Assembly: GCF_024158715.1 (NCBI RefSeq)
Contig: NZ_JAMZBC010000006.1
Span: 1 to 45,587 of the forward strand
DNA from: Halomonas sp. 707D7
GTDB lineage: Bacteria; Pseudomonadota; Gammaproteobacteria; Pseudomonadales; Halomonadaceae
Length of the DNA stretch: 45,587 nucleotides
Direction: 5' to 3'
The notes below the pieces were generated by a model. The model had not been told where the DNA came from and made no database searches. It saw only the letters and a list, made by a program, of their open reading frames with translations. Positions 1-7,342 of this stretch are shown here, piece by piece (positions within the stretch are counted from its first letter, which is position 1; each line of letters starts with the position of its first letter). The position numbers and the translations under genes are program-made.

Positions 1-216
1 GTAGAGCTCGCACGGCAGTTGCGCCACCGACTCGGCCAGCAGGGTGACGCAGGCACGCAGGGCACTGACGCCCAAGGCGTTCTCGGTGGTCACCATGGTG
101 CCGGCGGCACTCTGACGCCCTCGCCGGGCGCTGACCCAGTTGCCGGTCCAGTCCTGCCCGCTGCGCTTGCTGCCAGGCGCCGTGCCGGACGACGTGAAGA
201 AGCTCGGCATGAACAT
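1..216 (-). CDS. phage portal protein, N-terminal part (cut by window edge)
   Basis: This is the first 72 codons of a leftward gene that runs off the window. The product begins MFMPSFFTSSGTAPG and contains ENALGVSALRACVTLLAESV, the pattern of HK97-type portal proteins near their N-terminus, just before the stem domain. The portal is the dodecameric ring at the capsid vertex through which DNA is packaged. A good ribosome site (GAAGGAGATC) precedes the ATG, and the start overlaps the stop of the upstream small membrane gene by one base. Its position directly after the large terminase is the usual siphophage order. Confidence 0.85.
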   Translation of the reverse strand, partial: MFMPSFFTSSGTAPGSKRSGQDWTGNWVSARRGRQSAAGTMVTTENALGVSALRACVTLLAESVAQLPCELY

Positions 217-413
217 CAGCGATCTCCTTCGTCTTCGGCCATGGGTGGAGGCGGTGCGTTCCGGGCAACCGCCTGGGAGGCGAGCCATGACCAAAGCAGG
301 CAGAAGGCGCCGGCGACCATATAGCCGGCGGCGGGCAGCATCAGCCACGCGCCGAAGGCCACCAGCCCGACACCCAGCAGGCCTACGGTAAAGGTGATGA
401 GGTTGATCAGCAT
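216..413 (-). CDS. small phage membrane protein between terminase and portal
   Basis: This encodes 65 residues with two hydrophobic segments (about residues 3-22 and 28-48) and a short acidic, proline-containing tail (APPPPMAEDEGDR). It overlaps the terminase stop by 7 nt and the portal start by 1 nt, so translation is coupled on both sides. Small two-pass membrane proteins are common at this site in HK97-like phages. I do not recognise a named family, and its function is unknown. Confidence 0.7.
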   Translation of the reverse strand: MLINLITFTVGLLGVGLVAFGAWLMLPAAGYMVAGAFCLLWSWLASQAVARNAPPPPMAEDEGDR

Positions 414-2122
414 GTCACGTCCGAGGTGTCGTAGATGGATTCTTCCGGGTCGTCATTTTCGGTGAGTATTGCGCGCCCCAGTGCCATCAGAATGGCGAGG
501 ACGCCGTCGATCTTGTTCTCCGGCTTTTCCTTGCGCGGGAAGATGTTGTCCTTGGCATCAGCCTTGGCCACCACGTTGCTGGCCATCCAAGTGAGCACTG
601 GGCACTTGGCATGCCGGAAGCGTCCGCCGGTGATCGCCGCCTCGAGCTCACGCATCGCGGGGCTCATGTTCTGAACCGTGTTGCGGTACTCGACGATGCT
701 CGCGCCGTCAGCCATCAACTGGTGGGCGAGCTGCGTGGCGCGCCAGGGGTCATAGGCGATTTCGGTGATCTCGAACTGGCCGGCCAGATCCTTGATCTCT
801 TCACGAACCAGGTCGAAGTCGAGCTCTTCGCCATCGGTGATCACCAGATCGCCGCTGTTCTGCCAAGCCTCGTACGCCGCCTTGTTCGTGCTCGCCCGCT
901 CGACCGCGCCTTCCGGCAGGTAGTTGCGAACGAACACCGTCCAGCGCGTTTTCAACCGGCCTTTCTTGTCCGGCACCTCGTCGCGAAACAACAGCGCGAT
1001 GCTGGCGATGTCGGTCTTGCTGGCAAGGTCGACACCCAGCCAGCACGGCTGTCCCTCGAAATCCTCGAGCTTGAGCCCGGAATCGCCCATCGCGTTCCAA
1101 CTGGCCATGTTGAGCCAGGCCGTGCGAGCACTCACCCAGACGTTCAGGTGCTTCGTCAGGAACGAGTTCTGGCGACTAGGGTAGCGGATGGCATCTCGCT
1201 GCGCCTTGAGCAGAAATTCCTCGCTCACCGAGACGCCGTAGTTCGGGTTGGCCTTGCGCAGCACCGCCGGGTCTTTCCAGTCGTCGCCATCGTCGATCGT
1301 GTAGATGATGGCGAAGAGCTCGTCGTTGGGCAGCGCCTCGTCGAGCATCTGCTGCGCCTGCCGACGCTTGTCGTAACAAGGCCCGGCGAGATTGAAGCCC
1401 GCCGTGGTGATGATGAACATCAGAGCCTGATCACGGGCGCCCATGCCGGTCAGCATGGTTTCGTACAGGTCTGGCGTCTGGTGCTCGTGGAACTCGTCGA
1501 CCACTGCGCAGGACGGCGAACTACCATCGCCCGGGTTGCCAATCAACGGCTCGAGGCGGCTGCCGTCCTCGGGGATCGAGATGTTCTTCGCCATGATCTC
1601 GATGCCGGCGGCGCTGACCAACGCCGGCGACTTCAGCAGCATCAAGCGGGCCGGACGGAACACCTCCCAGGCTTGCTTCTCGGTCGTAGCGCCACAGTAG
1701 ACCTCGGCACCATACTCACCGTCCGCACATAGCATGATGTTGGCGATCGCCGCCGCCAGCACCGACTTGCCGTTCTTCCGCTCGACCTCGATATAGGCCT
1801 CGGTGAAGCGGCGAAGCCCGGATTTCTTTTTCAGCCAGCCGAAAATGCTGGCGACGATGAAGAGCTGCCAGGGCTCAAGGGTGATCAGTCGACGCTCGCG
1901 TGCCCACTTGCCTTTCGTGTGCGGCAGCAGGTGGATGAACGCGCAGACGCGCTCGGCCTTGTCCTTATCGAACCGGTATGGATACGACCGGGATTTCGAC
2001 GCCTTGAGATCGTCCAGATGGCGCTGGCAAGCCTGCCGGACCTCCTTGCACGCGGGAATCCTCTTGGCCACGACCTCCCGAGCGTACTTGTTCGCTGCGT
2101 TGACGTGGGGATACGTGGCCAT
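407..2122 (-). CDS. phage terminase large subunit (terL)
   Basis: This 571-residue protein is the packaging ATPase and nuclease. The N-terminal half carries a Walker A-like ERKNGKSVLAAAIAN (about residue 112) and a Walker B, SCAVVDEFHEHQ (about residue 204), as in the HK97 gp2/Terminase_1 group. The C-terminal half begins with LGVDLASKTDIASIALLF (about residue 360), the first acidic strand of the RNase H-like nuclease. The length is normal for the family. It follows the small subunit by 6 nt. The start has only a weak ribosome site, which suggests coupling to the upstream gene. Confidence 0.95.
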   Translation of the reverse strand: MATYPHVNAANKYAREVVAKRIPACKEVRQACQRHLDDLKASKSRSYPYRFDKDKAERVCAFIHLLPHTKGKWARERRLITLEPWQLFIVASIFGWLKKKSGLRRFTEAYIEVERKNGKSVLAAAIANIMLCADGEYGAEVYCGATTEKQAWEVFRPARLMLLKSPALVSAAGIEIMAKNISIPEDGSRLEPLIGNPGDGSSPSCAVVDEFHEHQTPDLYETMLTGMGARDQALMFIITTAGFNLAGPCYDKRRQAQQMLDEALPNDELFAIIYTIDDGDDWKDPAVLRKANPNYGVSVSEEFLLKAQRDAIRYPSRQNSFLTKHLNVWVSARTAWLNMASWNAMGDSGLKLEDFEGQPCWLGVDLASKTDIASIALLFRDEVPDKKGRLKTRWTVFVRNYLPEGAVERASTNKAAYEAWQNSGDLVITDGEELDFDLVREEIKDLAGQFEITEIAYDPWRATQLAHQLMADGASIVEYRNTVQNMSPAMRELEAAITGGRFRHAKCPVLTWMASNVVAKADAKDNIFPRKEKPENKIDGVLAILMALGRAILTENDDPEESIYDTSDVTC

Positions 2123-2128
2123 AGTGCT

Positions 2129-2599
2129 TCATCGCTTTTTACCTAGAAGGTCTTTGAAGGGGTTACTGGCATCCTTGGCGCCCGGTACCGCCAGCCGCGA
2201 ACGGCTGGAGGGATCAAGCCCCAGCGCGCTGCCGTACAGCGCCATTTGCTTGAGCGCGGCGTTTGCCTCGGTGCACGCCGGGTTTTTCACGTCCGAGTTC
2301 AGACCCGGCACCACGATGCCGTTCTTGGCGATGTCCTGCTCGGCGAGACGCCAGCGCGAGTAGGCGGCGCAGAACGCCTCGAGGTTATGCAGATCCGAGC
2401 CGGTGAGGATCTTGCTGCCAATCAACCAGGGGGCGACGCGCTCCCACATTTCAATGCCGATCGGCGACAGCCACTCGGGCGGCAGGGGCACGTCGTCGAG
2501 TTCTTCGCACTGGGGCTCGTCATGGTTCACCGCACGCTTGCCAGCGTTGCCTTGCACCGCTTTCAGGTGGCTCGGCTTGGGCTTACGACCTCTTGTCAT
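2129..2599 (-). CDS. phage terminase small subunit, P27 family
   Basis: This 156-residue protein starts MTRGRKPKPSHLKAVQGN, the typical basic N-terminus of P27-family small terminases, followed by a helical region (WLSPIGIEMWERVAPWL, AFCAAYSRWRLAEQDI). It should recognise the packaging site (cos or pac) and deliver DNA to TerL. The ATG has a GAGGAA ribosome site. It lies directly before terL, with the HNH gene about 110 bp upstream, as in HK97-like phages. Confidence 0.92.
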   Translation of the reverse strand: MTRGRKPKPSHLKAVQGNAGKRAVNHDEPQCEELDDVPLPPEWLSPIGIEMWERVAPWLIGSKILTGSDLHNLEAFCAAYSRWRLAEQDIAKNGIVVPGLNSDVKNPACTEANAALKQMALYGSALGLDPSSRSRLAVPGAKDASNPFKDLLGKKR

Positions 2600-2709
2600 T
2601 TGTTAATTCCTCGCGCCGACCTGATTTTTCAATTTCGCGGGTGTAAAAATTGAATTGAGGGTACGGTGTCCGCGGGCGAAAGCCTGTAGAGATTGGCCCC
2701 CCCTCCCCA
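2600..2709. other. non-coding gap between HNH and terS genes; candidate cos region
   Basis: These 110 bases have no ORF. They hold an 8-nt inverted repeat, TTCAATTT (2628-2635) / AAATTGAA (2647-2654), and a strongly G/C-biased run near 2695-2706 (ccccccctcccc on the + strand). In HK97-like phages with an adjacent HNH nuclease, the cohesive end site lies at this location. That is known for the group; its presence here is inferred from position only. Confidence 0.3.
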
Positions 2710-3075
2710 TCAGGCGTCGTCGCCACGGCCCCGCCGGGCCTCGCCCTGCGTCTTCGCCTTGTGGCACGGTCCGCATATCGCCTGCAGGTTGTCATCGCTG
2801 TCCGTGCCGCCTGAGGCGATATTGACGAAGTGGTCGACCTCAACGGCAGGCGTAAAAAAGCCCCGCTCAAGGCAGGGCTGACAGAGTCCTTTGTCACGCT
2901 GGAGTATGCGCTGGCGCTTACGGCGCCACGGCCTGCCACCGCGATCCTGCTTTCGGCTCGATGACTTCTTCCATGCACCGGCCTGATCGGCGTGTCTATC
3001 GCAGTAACCCTGAGCGTTGATCGTTTTGCCGCTGCACATGACGGCACGACATGGTCTTGGTGGAGAGCTCGGCAT
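2710..3075 (-). CDS. phage HNH endonuclease
   Basis: This protein of about 121 residues has the HNH signature VDHFVNIASGGTDSDDNLQA followed by CGPCHKAKT, so the zinc-binding cysteines and catalytic histidine are present. A second CxxC pair (LCQPC) lies upstream. HNH proteins beside terminases (HK97 gp74 type) stimulate specific cleavage of the phage cohesive end. The ATG at 3075 overlaps the stop of the spanin gene; a GTG one codon earlier is also possible. Confidence 0.9.
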   Translation of the reverse strand: MPSSPPRPCRAVMCSGKTINAQGYCDRHADQAGAWKKSSSRKQDRGGRPWRRKRQRILQRDKGLCQPCLERGFFTPAVEVDHFVNIASGGTDSDDNLQAICGPCHKAKTQGEARRGRGDDA

Positions 3076-3347
3076 CACTCATCACTCGCATCGTTTGTGA
3101 GAATCTCGACGACCACCATCCGGTCAGCATTCATCCGCCGGCGCAGTGCCTCATACCGTGCCAGCAGCTCGAGCAGTCCCTTATTACCGTTAAGGATCAC
3201 CTGGGGCGCCGGTAGCTCGCTGGTAAGGTGGTCGGGCACGATCGGACACTGGTTCACTGTCGCGAGCGGCGCCGGTCTGGAGTTGGCGCACCCAGTCAGC
3301 AATACCATCAGGCAAAGGGCTATCCATCCACGTGCGTGAATCCGCAT
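3075..3347 (-). CDS. Rz1-like outer-membrane spanin lipoprotein
   Basis: This 90-residue protein has an N-terminal signal (MRIHARGWIALCLMVLLTG) ending in the lipobox LTGC, so the mature protein is a lipoprotein anchored by Cys20. The remainder is short, with a proline-containing stretch (SRPAPLATVNQCPIVPDH). It starts inside the Rz gene in another reading frame and extends past its end, the overlapped spanin arrangement. Together with Rz it should bridge the envelope and fuse inner and outer membranes in the last step of lysis. Confidence 0.85.
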   Translation of the reverse strand: MRIHARGWIALCLMVLLTGCANSRPAPLATVNQCPIVPDHLTSELPAPQVILNGNKGLLELLARYEALRRRMNADRMVVVEILTNDASDE

Positions 3348-3639
3348 CGGTCTCTCCCAGTTGCTCGAGCGCGGTGCGGCTGGCGCTCATGTCATCGGCG
3401 ATCTCGCCCAGTAGCCTGTCCCGTTCTGCTAGCGAACGGTTCAGGGTTTCGTTCTGCCGGCGCAGGTCGCGCTGGTTCGCCAGCAGAATGTCGGCTCGGT
3501 TGCGTTCATGCTCCTCCCTGGCCTCGGCCAGCTGCCGCTCGGCATCTAACCGCTGTGCATACTGGAACTGGAATACCAGCAGACCGATCAGTCCGGCCAA
3601 TAGCCATGGCATCGCGCCATTCAGAAGCCGCCCGATCAT
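3190..3639 (-). CDS. Rz-like inner-membrane spanin
   Basis: This 149-residue protein starts MIGRLLNGAMPWLLAGLIGL, a single N-terminal membrane anchor, followed by a long charged helical region (EEHERNRADILLANQRDLRR) likely to form a periplasmic coiled coil. I chose the ATG at 3639 because it overlaps the holin stop (ATGA) and begins at the membrane anchor; the longer upstream reading is only the shadow of the holin gene. Its 3' end overlaps the Rz1-like gene by 158 nt in another frame. Confidence 0.85.
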   Translation of the reverse strand: MIGRLLNGAMPWLLAGLIGLLVFQFQYAQRLDAERQLAEAREEHERNRADILLANQRDLRRQNETLNRSLAERDRLLGEIADDMSASRTALEQLGETDADSRTWMDSPLPDGIADWVRQLQTGAARDSEPVSDRARPPYQRATGAPGDP

Positions 3640-3986
3640 TTGAACCACCGCCCGATGATCTTCTCGTACAGCGCGTCCAGGCGCTCGCGCACCCACTCGA
3701 CCCCCAGGAAGGCGATCGCCGCCCCGGCGGCAACGGCCATGTTCTGTGAGAACCCGAAATACTCGATCAACGGCATCAACGACAGCGTGAGGAAGCCGCA
3801 CAGCACGGCCTCTAAGAAGCTTTTCATGGGTCGCCCTCCTGCGTGGATGGCGCGCACCAGGGCGATCAGCATCGCGAGCCCTGCGGCGTATATCTGCGGC
3901 CAAACGCTCAGGATGAGATCCATCAGCGCGTGCCAGTTGTTCGGGTCTTTGTTCGGCATCGCGTTCGGCTCGTCAGGTCTGTGCAT
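3636..3986 (-). CDS. phage holin, lambda-family (Phage_holin_3 type)
   Basis: This 116-residue protein contains the MPNKDPNNWHALMDLI start typical of this holin family (residue 10 onward), followed by hydrophobic segments at about 22-45, 54-72 and 78-98, consistent with three membrane passes. It should form the lesion that triggers lysis and releases the endolysin. The ATG at 3986 has the better ribosome site (GAGGTGG); the inner ATG at 3959 would give the bare family domain. It is in the order endolysin, holin, Rz, Rz1. Confidence 0.85.
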   Translation of the reverse strand: MHRPDEPNAMPNKDPNNWHALMDLILSVWPQIYAAGLAMLIALVRAIHAGGRPMKSFLEAVLCGFLTLSLMPLIEYFGFSQNMAVAAGAAIAFLGVEWVRERLDALYEKIIGRWFK

Positions 3987-4016
3987 TGCGTGGCCACCTC
4001 GGCGGCCGGAGAGTGT

Positions 4017-4568
4017 TTACGCAGCGCGGCGCTTGAGTAGTGCCCGCTCGTACCAGGTCTTGTCGGCATCGCACAGCACGCCCCGAGCGCGCTGATACTC
4101 TTTCAGCAGACGCTCGACAGTGTGTTCGTGCTGCCCATACCCGGCGCCAGGCATCGACGCCCAGATATTCGCGCAACGCGCGATCGCCTCGGTGATGCGC
4201 CCTTCTTGAATCAATGGCAGCGCCCGTTGCTCACGCAGCTGCTGGATCGCGTACCGGTCCTGACTCAGCGGCCCGAAATCCGGCAGCGCCAGCGTTTCGG
4301 AGTAGTGATCCCAGTAGCGAGACAGGATCTGGTAGCGCCCCGCCGCCGTCGAGCTCAGCCCCTTGCGAATCTTCACGAGCTGGCGCGGGTGATCGTCGTA
4401 GCTGTCCATCAGAATCAGCCGGCTCGGCAGCGAGCCGACAATGACCCGGTAACCGTTATCCGTGCGCGGGTCGATCAGCATCGACGTGTGCAGCTCGGCG
4501 AACGCGATCATGTCGAGAAACGCGCACACGTTGACGCCACCGGCGCGGGCGGGAGTGATAACGGGCAT
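4017..4568 (-). CDS. lambda R-type endolysin (lytic transglycosylase)
   Basis: This 183-residue protein resembles phage lambda gpR along most of its length: FLDMIAFAE with the catalytic Glu25, then NGYRVIVGS, DHPRQLVKIRKGLSSTAAGR, YQILSRYWDHY, LSQDRYAIQQL and IWASMPGAGYGQHEHT. That enzyme cleaves the MurNAc-GlcNAc bond, forming 1,6-anhydro ends. No signal or membrane anchor is seen, so release should depend on the holin. I chose the ATG at 4568 because the family domain starts soon after; its ribosome site is weak. Confidence 0.9.
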   Translation of the reverse strand: MPVITPARAGGVNVCAFLDMIAFAELHTSMLIDPRTDNGYRVIVGSLPSRLILMDSYDDHPRQLVKIRKGLSSTAAGRYQILSRYWDHYSETLALPDFGPLSQDRYAIQQLREQRALPLIQEGRITEAIARCANIWASMPGAGYGQHEHTVERLLKEYQRARGVLCDADKTWYERALLKRRAA

Positions 4569-4647
4569 AGGACACCATGGAATAGAAGGGCCCCGACACG
4601 ACAGGGCAAGGCGCGCCAAGTGGCACGCAAGGAACGCCAGAAACGCA

Positions 4648-4676
4648 GAAGCCCCGCCGGGGAACGGCAGGGCTTC
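4648..4676. terminator. hairpin upstream of the endolysin gene
   Basis: The arms GAAGCCC/GGGCTTC (4648-4654, 4670-4676) enclose a second short stem, GCCG/CGGC. There is no clear T-run on either strand, so it may be a weak terminator or a structured leader for the lysis transcript. Confidence 0.35.
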
Positions 4677-4770
4677 ATAGAGTTGGGTGGCTTTCGCGCG
4701 TAGCTGGCGCAGCCTAGAAAGAAGAGTGCATCAAAAGCGCCACTTTGGCAATCGATTTTTCACACACAAA

Positions 4771-4807
4771 TAAAAAGCCCCACCATCGTGTTGGATGGCG
4801 GGGCTTC
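4771..4807 (-). terminator. Rho-independent terminator, minus strand
   Basis: A 13-bp stem with one mismatch (4775-4787 pairing with 4794-4806) has a 6-nt loop and, on the minus strand, is followed by TTTTTATTT. It would stop leftward transcription from the integrase operon just after the mini-CRISPR region at 4858-5008 and before the lysis genes. Confidence 0.8.
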
Positions 4808-4857
4808 TGCTTCTTCAGCAGCCAACGCGTGGGCCAATGAGCCGGGATTACTGAACC

Positions 4858-5008
4858 TTGATAAACTGCCCTGCTCGGCAGCGAACACCGGCCCGGTCGA
4901 ACAGCCGACCCGCGTGATTTTCTGAGCTGCGCTAGTCGGCAGCTAAAACGCTACGCGTGAAACACTTCGAGGTTCCCATTTTCTGAGCTGCCTACTCGGC
5001 ACCCGAAT
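4858..5008 (-). CRISPR. degenerate type I-F-like mini-CRISPR array (3 repeats, 2 spacers)
   Basis: Three related 29-nt units lie at 4858-4886, 4919-4947 and 4980-5008, with a period of exactly 61 bp and two unrelated spacers of exactly 32 nt (4887-4918, 4948-4979). Read on the minus strand, the units resemble the type I-F repeat: the best (4980-5008) has TGCCGAGTAGGCAGCTCAGAAA, including the Cas6f hairpin TGCC/GGCA with a 5-nt loop and the AGAAA end. Type I-F repeats are 28 nt and spacers 32 nt. The last unit in the minus reading (4858-4886) is degenerate at its end, like terminal repeats of arrays. No cas gene is in the window. Confidence 0.75.
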
Positions 5009-5042
5009 TACCAACGGTGCTACATCGAATGATAGAAATCAA

Positions 5043-5285
5043 CTACACCCCCGACGATTTCAATGCATCGGCGAGTTCGATGGCAGCCTCTCCCCGCTCC
5101 CTCAAGAGGCGCTCGACATCCGACCAGATGCCCACGGGTATTCCGCGGTCCCGGCTCATCCACTGACGAACCCGGCGGGCATCGCTCAACCCCAGCTCGT
5201 TGGCCAGAGCGGTTTGCCAGCGTTCTCCGTAAAGGGCCTCCCCCGCGCGCGCCAGCAACTCCGGCCCGTACTCCACGTTTTCCAT
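5043..5285 (-). CDS. small helix-turn-helix protein next to the mini-array
   Basis: This 80-residue protein has the pattern ALYGERWQTALANELGLSDA followed by RRVRQWMSRDRGIPVGIW, a helix-turn-helix of the kind found in many small phage and conjugative-element regulators. The ATG has a GGGAGG ribosome site. It lies 27 nt after the integrase and ends 34 nt before the CRISPR-like repeats, so one transcript may carry all three. It could be a repressor of the unit, analogous to anti-CRISPR-associated (Aca) regulators, but I cannot assign it to a named Aca family. Confidence 0.75.
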   Translation of the reverse strand: MENVEYGPELLARAGEALYGERWQTALANELGLSDARRVRQWMSRDRGIPVGIWSDVERLLRERGEAAIELADALKSSGV

Positions 5286-5312
5286 GTCGCCTCCCGTTTT
5301 CGACAGCCGCCA

Positions 5313-6224
5313 TCATAGCTCAAGGGATCGCCATTTTCCCGAGTCCAGACCGCGCGCATCGTTGTACTGGTCTGTCATCGATTGCCGCCTGTGACCGAGT
5401 AACGTCATCGTGTCGATCCCCTGGGCGCGATACAGACGCTCTGATAGCGATCGAATCTCGTGGAACGTGGGCGGGGTGCGTGGCGACCAATCGGCACCCG
5501 GTAGCGCTATACCCCTGCCTTCGGCAAATCGAGCCGATAGCGCGCTCGCATCGAACGGAGCATCGCCGGTTTTGCGCAGCAGGTGAACGCCTGCTCGCCG
5601 GTAGTCCATGCACTCCTGCACCACATCCCCCAGCGTTGTATCGAGCGCCTCGAGCCTGAGCGTCAACGGCAGCGCTATTCGCTCCCCTGTCTTGAACTGC
5701 TCAATTCGAAGCGCGCCACTCACGATGTGATCCGTCCGCATGCGCACCAGGTCACTGCGCCGTTGCGCGGTCACCAGCGCCAGCTTCAGTGCAGACGCAA
5801 ACCATAGATTGCGATCACCGCGCCCAAGCGCCCACTCATGGATACACTTCCATTCGTCCAGCGTAAGCCTGGAGCGAACCGGCGGCGCCGCGGGCGCTTT
5901 GACCGGGTCAGCCGGATTTGTCTGGATATGCCCTTCAAGCACAGCTCGATAGAAAAACGCATTTGCCTCGAACAGAGCCCGGCGTGCCGCCACGCGCCGC
6001 CCGCTGGCCTGAATGGCCGCCACCATGCGCGCAACATGAGACGGGCGGACATCGACAAGCGCCAGCTCGCCCATGTGCTCAACGATGAACAGCACATAGC
6101 GGTTGCGGTTTGCCCAGGTTTTACGTTTGATGGGCAGCGTATCTAGGTGCTCGCGGTACGTGGGCGCGAAATCCGATACGGTGGGGCGCCGCATCTTCCA
6201 GCGGCGCAACAGGTTGGAAAGCAT
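5313..6224 (-). CDS. int: phage integrase, tyrosine recombinase (lambda Int type)
   Basis: This 303-residue protein has the tyrosine recombinase catalytic set: Arg in TAQRRSDLVRMR, Lys in EQFKTGE, HEIR in TFHEIRSLSERLYRAQGI, His in LLGHRRQSM, and the nucleophile Tyr in TDQYNDARG. The order and spacing are as in lambda Int, although the N-terminal arm-binding domain is short. It should integrate and excise the phage at its att site. It lies inside the phage map, between early genes and lysis genes, downstream of two unknown genes and a strong promoter at 7350-7377. Confidence 0.93.
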   Translation of the reverse strand: MLSNLLRRWKMRRPTVSDFAPTYREHLDTLPIKRKTWANRNRYVLFIVEHMGELALVDVRPSHVARMVAAIQASGRRVAARRALFEANAFFYRAVLEGHIQTNPADPVKAPAAPPVRSRLTLDEWKCIHEWALGRGDRNLWFASALKLALVTAQRRSDLVRMRTDHIVSGALRIEQFKTGERIALPLTLRLEALDTTLGDVVQECMDYRRAGVHLLRKTGDAPFDASALSARFAEGRGIALPGADWSPRTPPTFHEIRSLSERLYRAQGIDTMTLLGHRRQSMTDQYNDARGLDSGKWRSLEL

Positions 6225-6226
6225 GA

Positions 6227-7006
6227 TCAGGACCGCCCGTCGAAAGCGGCGCGCGCCTCGGTAACGCTCAGAAGCTCAACGCTACCGTCATCCATGACGA
6301 TGCCATAATGCGCTGTGCTCCGCCGAGGGTTTCGATAGTCCTTCTGGCCCCAGCGCACAATATCACCCGGACGGGCCTGGACCTCGGCCTCACCGCCAGC
6401 CGCACTTCCCACATAGCCACCAAACTCCTGCTCCGGACGCTTGCCCACGCGCCAGGCAGTGACGCGTGCGATCCAAGGCACACCATGTCGCCGTTCGTTG
6501 TAGCTATCGGACGCCACCACTACCCGCATCATCGCTCCACCCGTTGATGCAGAGACAGCGTGCTCCACCACCGACGAGCGTTCCAGTGCGTAGCTGAAAT
6601 AGCGTCGATCTCCACAAAGCGCCATGGTGGTCGCATCGAGCTCCATGTTGATGTCGCGTGCCTCGGCGCCAATGCTGACCATCAGTTGGCGAGTGAGCGG
6701 TGAGCGTCCTCGTCCACCATGCAACATATCGGCATGCTCGATGACCAAGGCAACCAAGCTCGCTGGCATACCGTTAACCTCGATCGCTAGGAGCTCGAGC
6801 ACAGCGTCCTCCACCACCCTGTCGAAGGGGTTACTGGGTGCCGGGATACTGCCCAGGACAGCGCCGTTTTGGGTAACACTGATTGGCCGCACTGCAAAAC
6901 GGCTCCAGGCTGCCTGGTAAATTCGAAGCTCGCCCTCGATCACCATTTCAACAGTAGTCAGGTAGTCGACAGCGGTAACGGATGAGGTAGAGATAGACTT
7001 GAACAT
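6227..7006 (-). CDS. phage protein of unknown function in the integrase operon
   Basis: This 259-residue protein starts MFKSISTSSVTAVDYLTTVE at an ATG with an AAGGGGG ribosome site; the longer reading to 7048 lacks one. The C-terminal part (ARPGDIVRWGQKDYRNPRRS, then AHYGIVMDDGSVELL) looks like a small beta-barrel module. I do not recognise a family. It ends 2 nt before int, so it is part of the same transcript. Genes in this place are often accessory (exclusion, anti-defence), but nothing in the sequence proves this. Confidence 0.7.
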   Translation of the reverse strand: MFKSISTSSVTAVDYLTTVEMVIEGELRIYQAAWSRFAVRPISVTQNGAVLGSIPAPSNPFDRVVEDAVLELLAIEVNGMPASLVALVIEHADMLHGGRGRSPLTRQLMVSIGAEARDINMELDATTMALCGDRRYFSYALERSSVVEHAVSASTGGAMMRVVVASDSYNERRHGVPWIARVTAWRVGKRPEQEFGGYVGSAAGGEAEVQARPGDIVRWGQKDYRNPRRSTAHYGIVMDDGSVELLSVTEARAAFDGRS

Positions 7007-7061
7007 GATCGCCCCCTTGGCGTGGATGTCAGCCGGCCCCATGGCCATGCTGCTGTAACGG

Positions 7062-7295
7062 TTAGATGATGCCGTCGGCCTTGCCTGCCGCGTTCATCAT
7101 GATCTCGATGCGACGCTCTTGCGCAGCGATACGTCCTTTATGGCGCTTAGTAAGCCGGAGGCTATCGAGGTGGTTTATTTCACAGCGCAGTTGCGTTTCA
7201 TACTGCTCGGGCGTGCACTTGCTCACCCACCATTCAAGCGAACGCTTGGTGCGAAGGTCGTCGGCATTCTCAGGGACGGGATTGTTGGTGCTCAT
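7062..7295 (-). CDS. small phage protein of unknown function, first gene of the integrase operon
   Basis: This 77-residue, charged, mostly helical protein (MSTNNPVPENADDLRTKRSL; CEINHLDSLRLTKRHKGRIA) has no signal peptide or membrane segment. I chose the ATG at 7295 for its GGAGG ribosome site. It follows the promoter at 7350-7377 directly. Its start region (GGCGATC before ATG) resembles that of the next gene, hinting at a duplicated initiation region. No family is recognised. Confidence 0.65.
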   Translation of the reverse strand: MSTNNPVPENADDLRTKRSLEWWVSKCTPEQYETQLRCEINHLDSLRLTKRHKGRIAAQERRIEIMMNAAGKADGII

Positions 7296-7342
7296 GATCG
7301 CCTCCGAAGGCATATCGGTCGGCCCGGTTGGCCTTACCTATT

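Noticed and set aside
611-1732. Open frame of 373 codons opposite the large terminase
   Set aside because: Antisense shadow of terL with low-complexity Arg/Val/Asp-rich translation.
4858-5008. The three repeats considered as a series of simple terminators
   Set aside because: They lack T-runs, have strictly equal 61-bp spacing and share sequence outside the stem (TTTCTGAG), which terminators would not.
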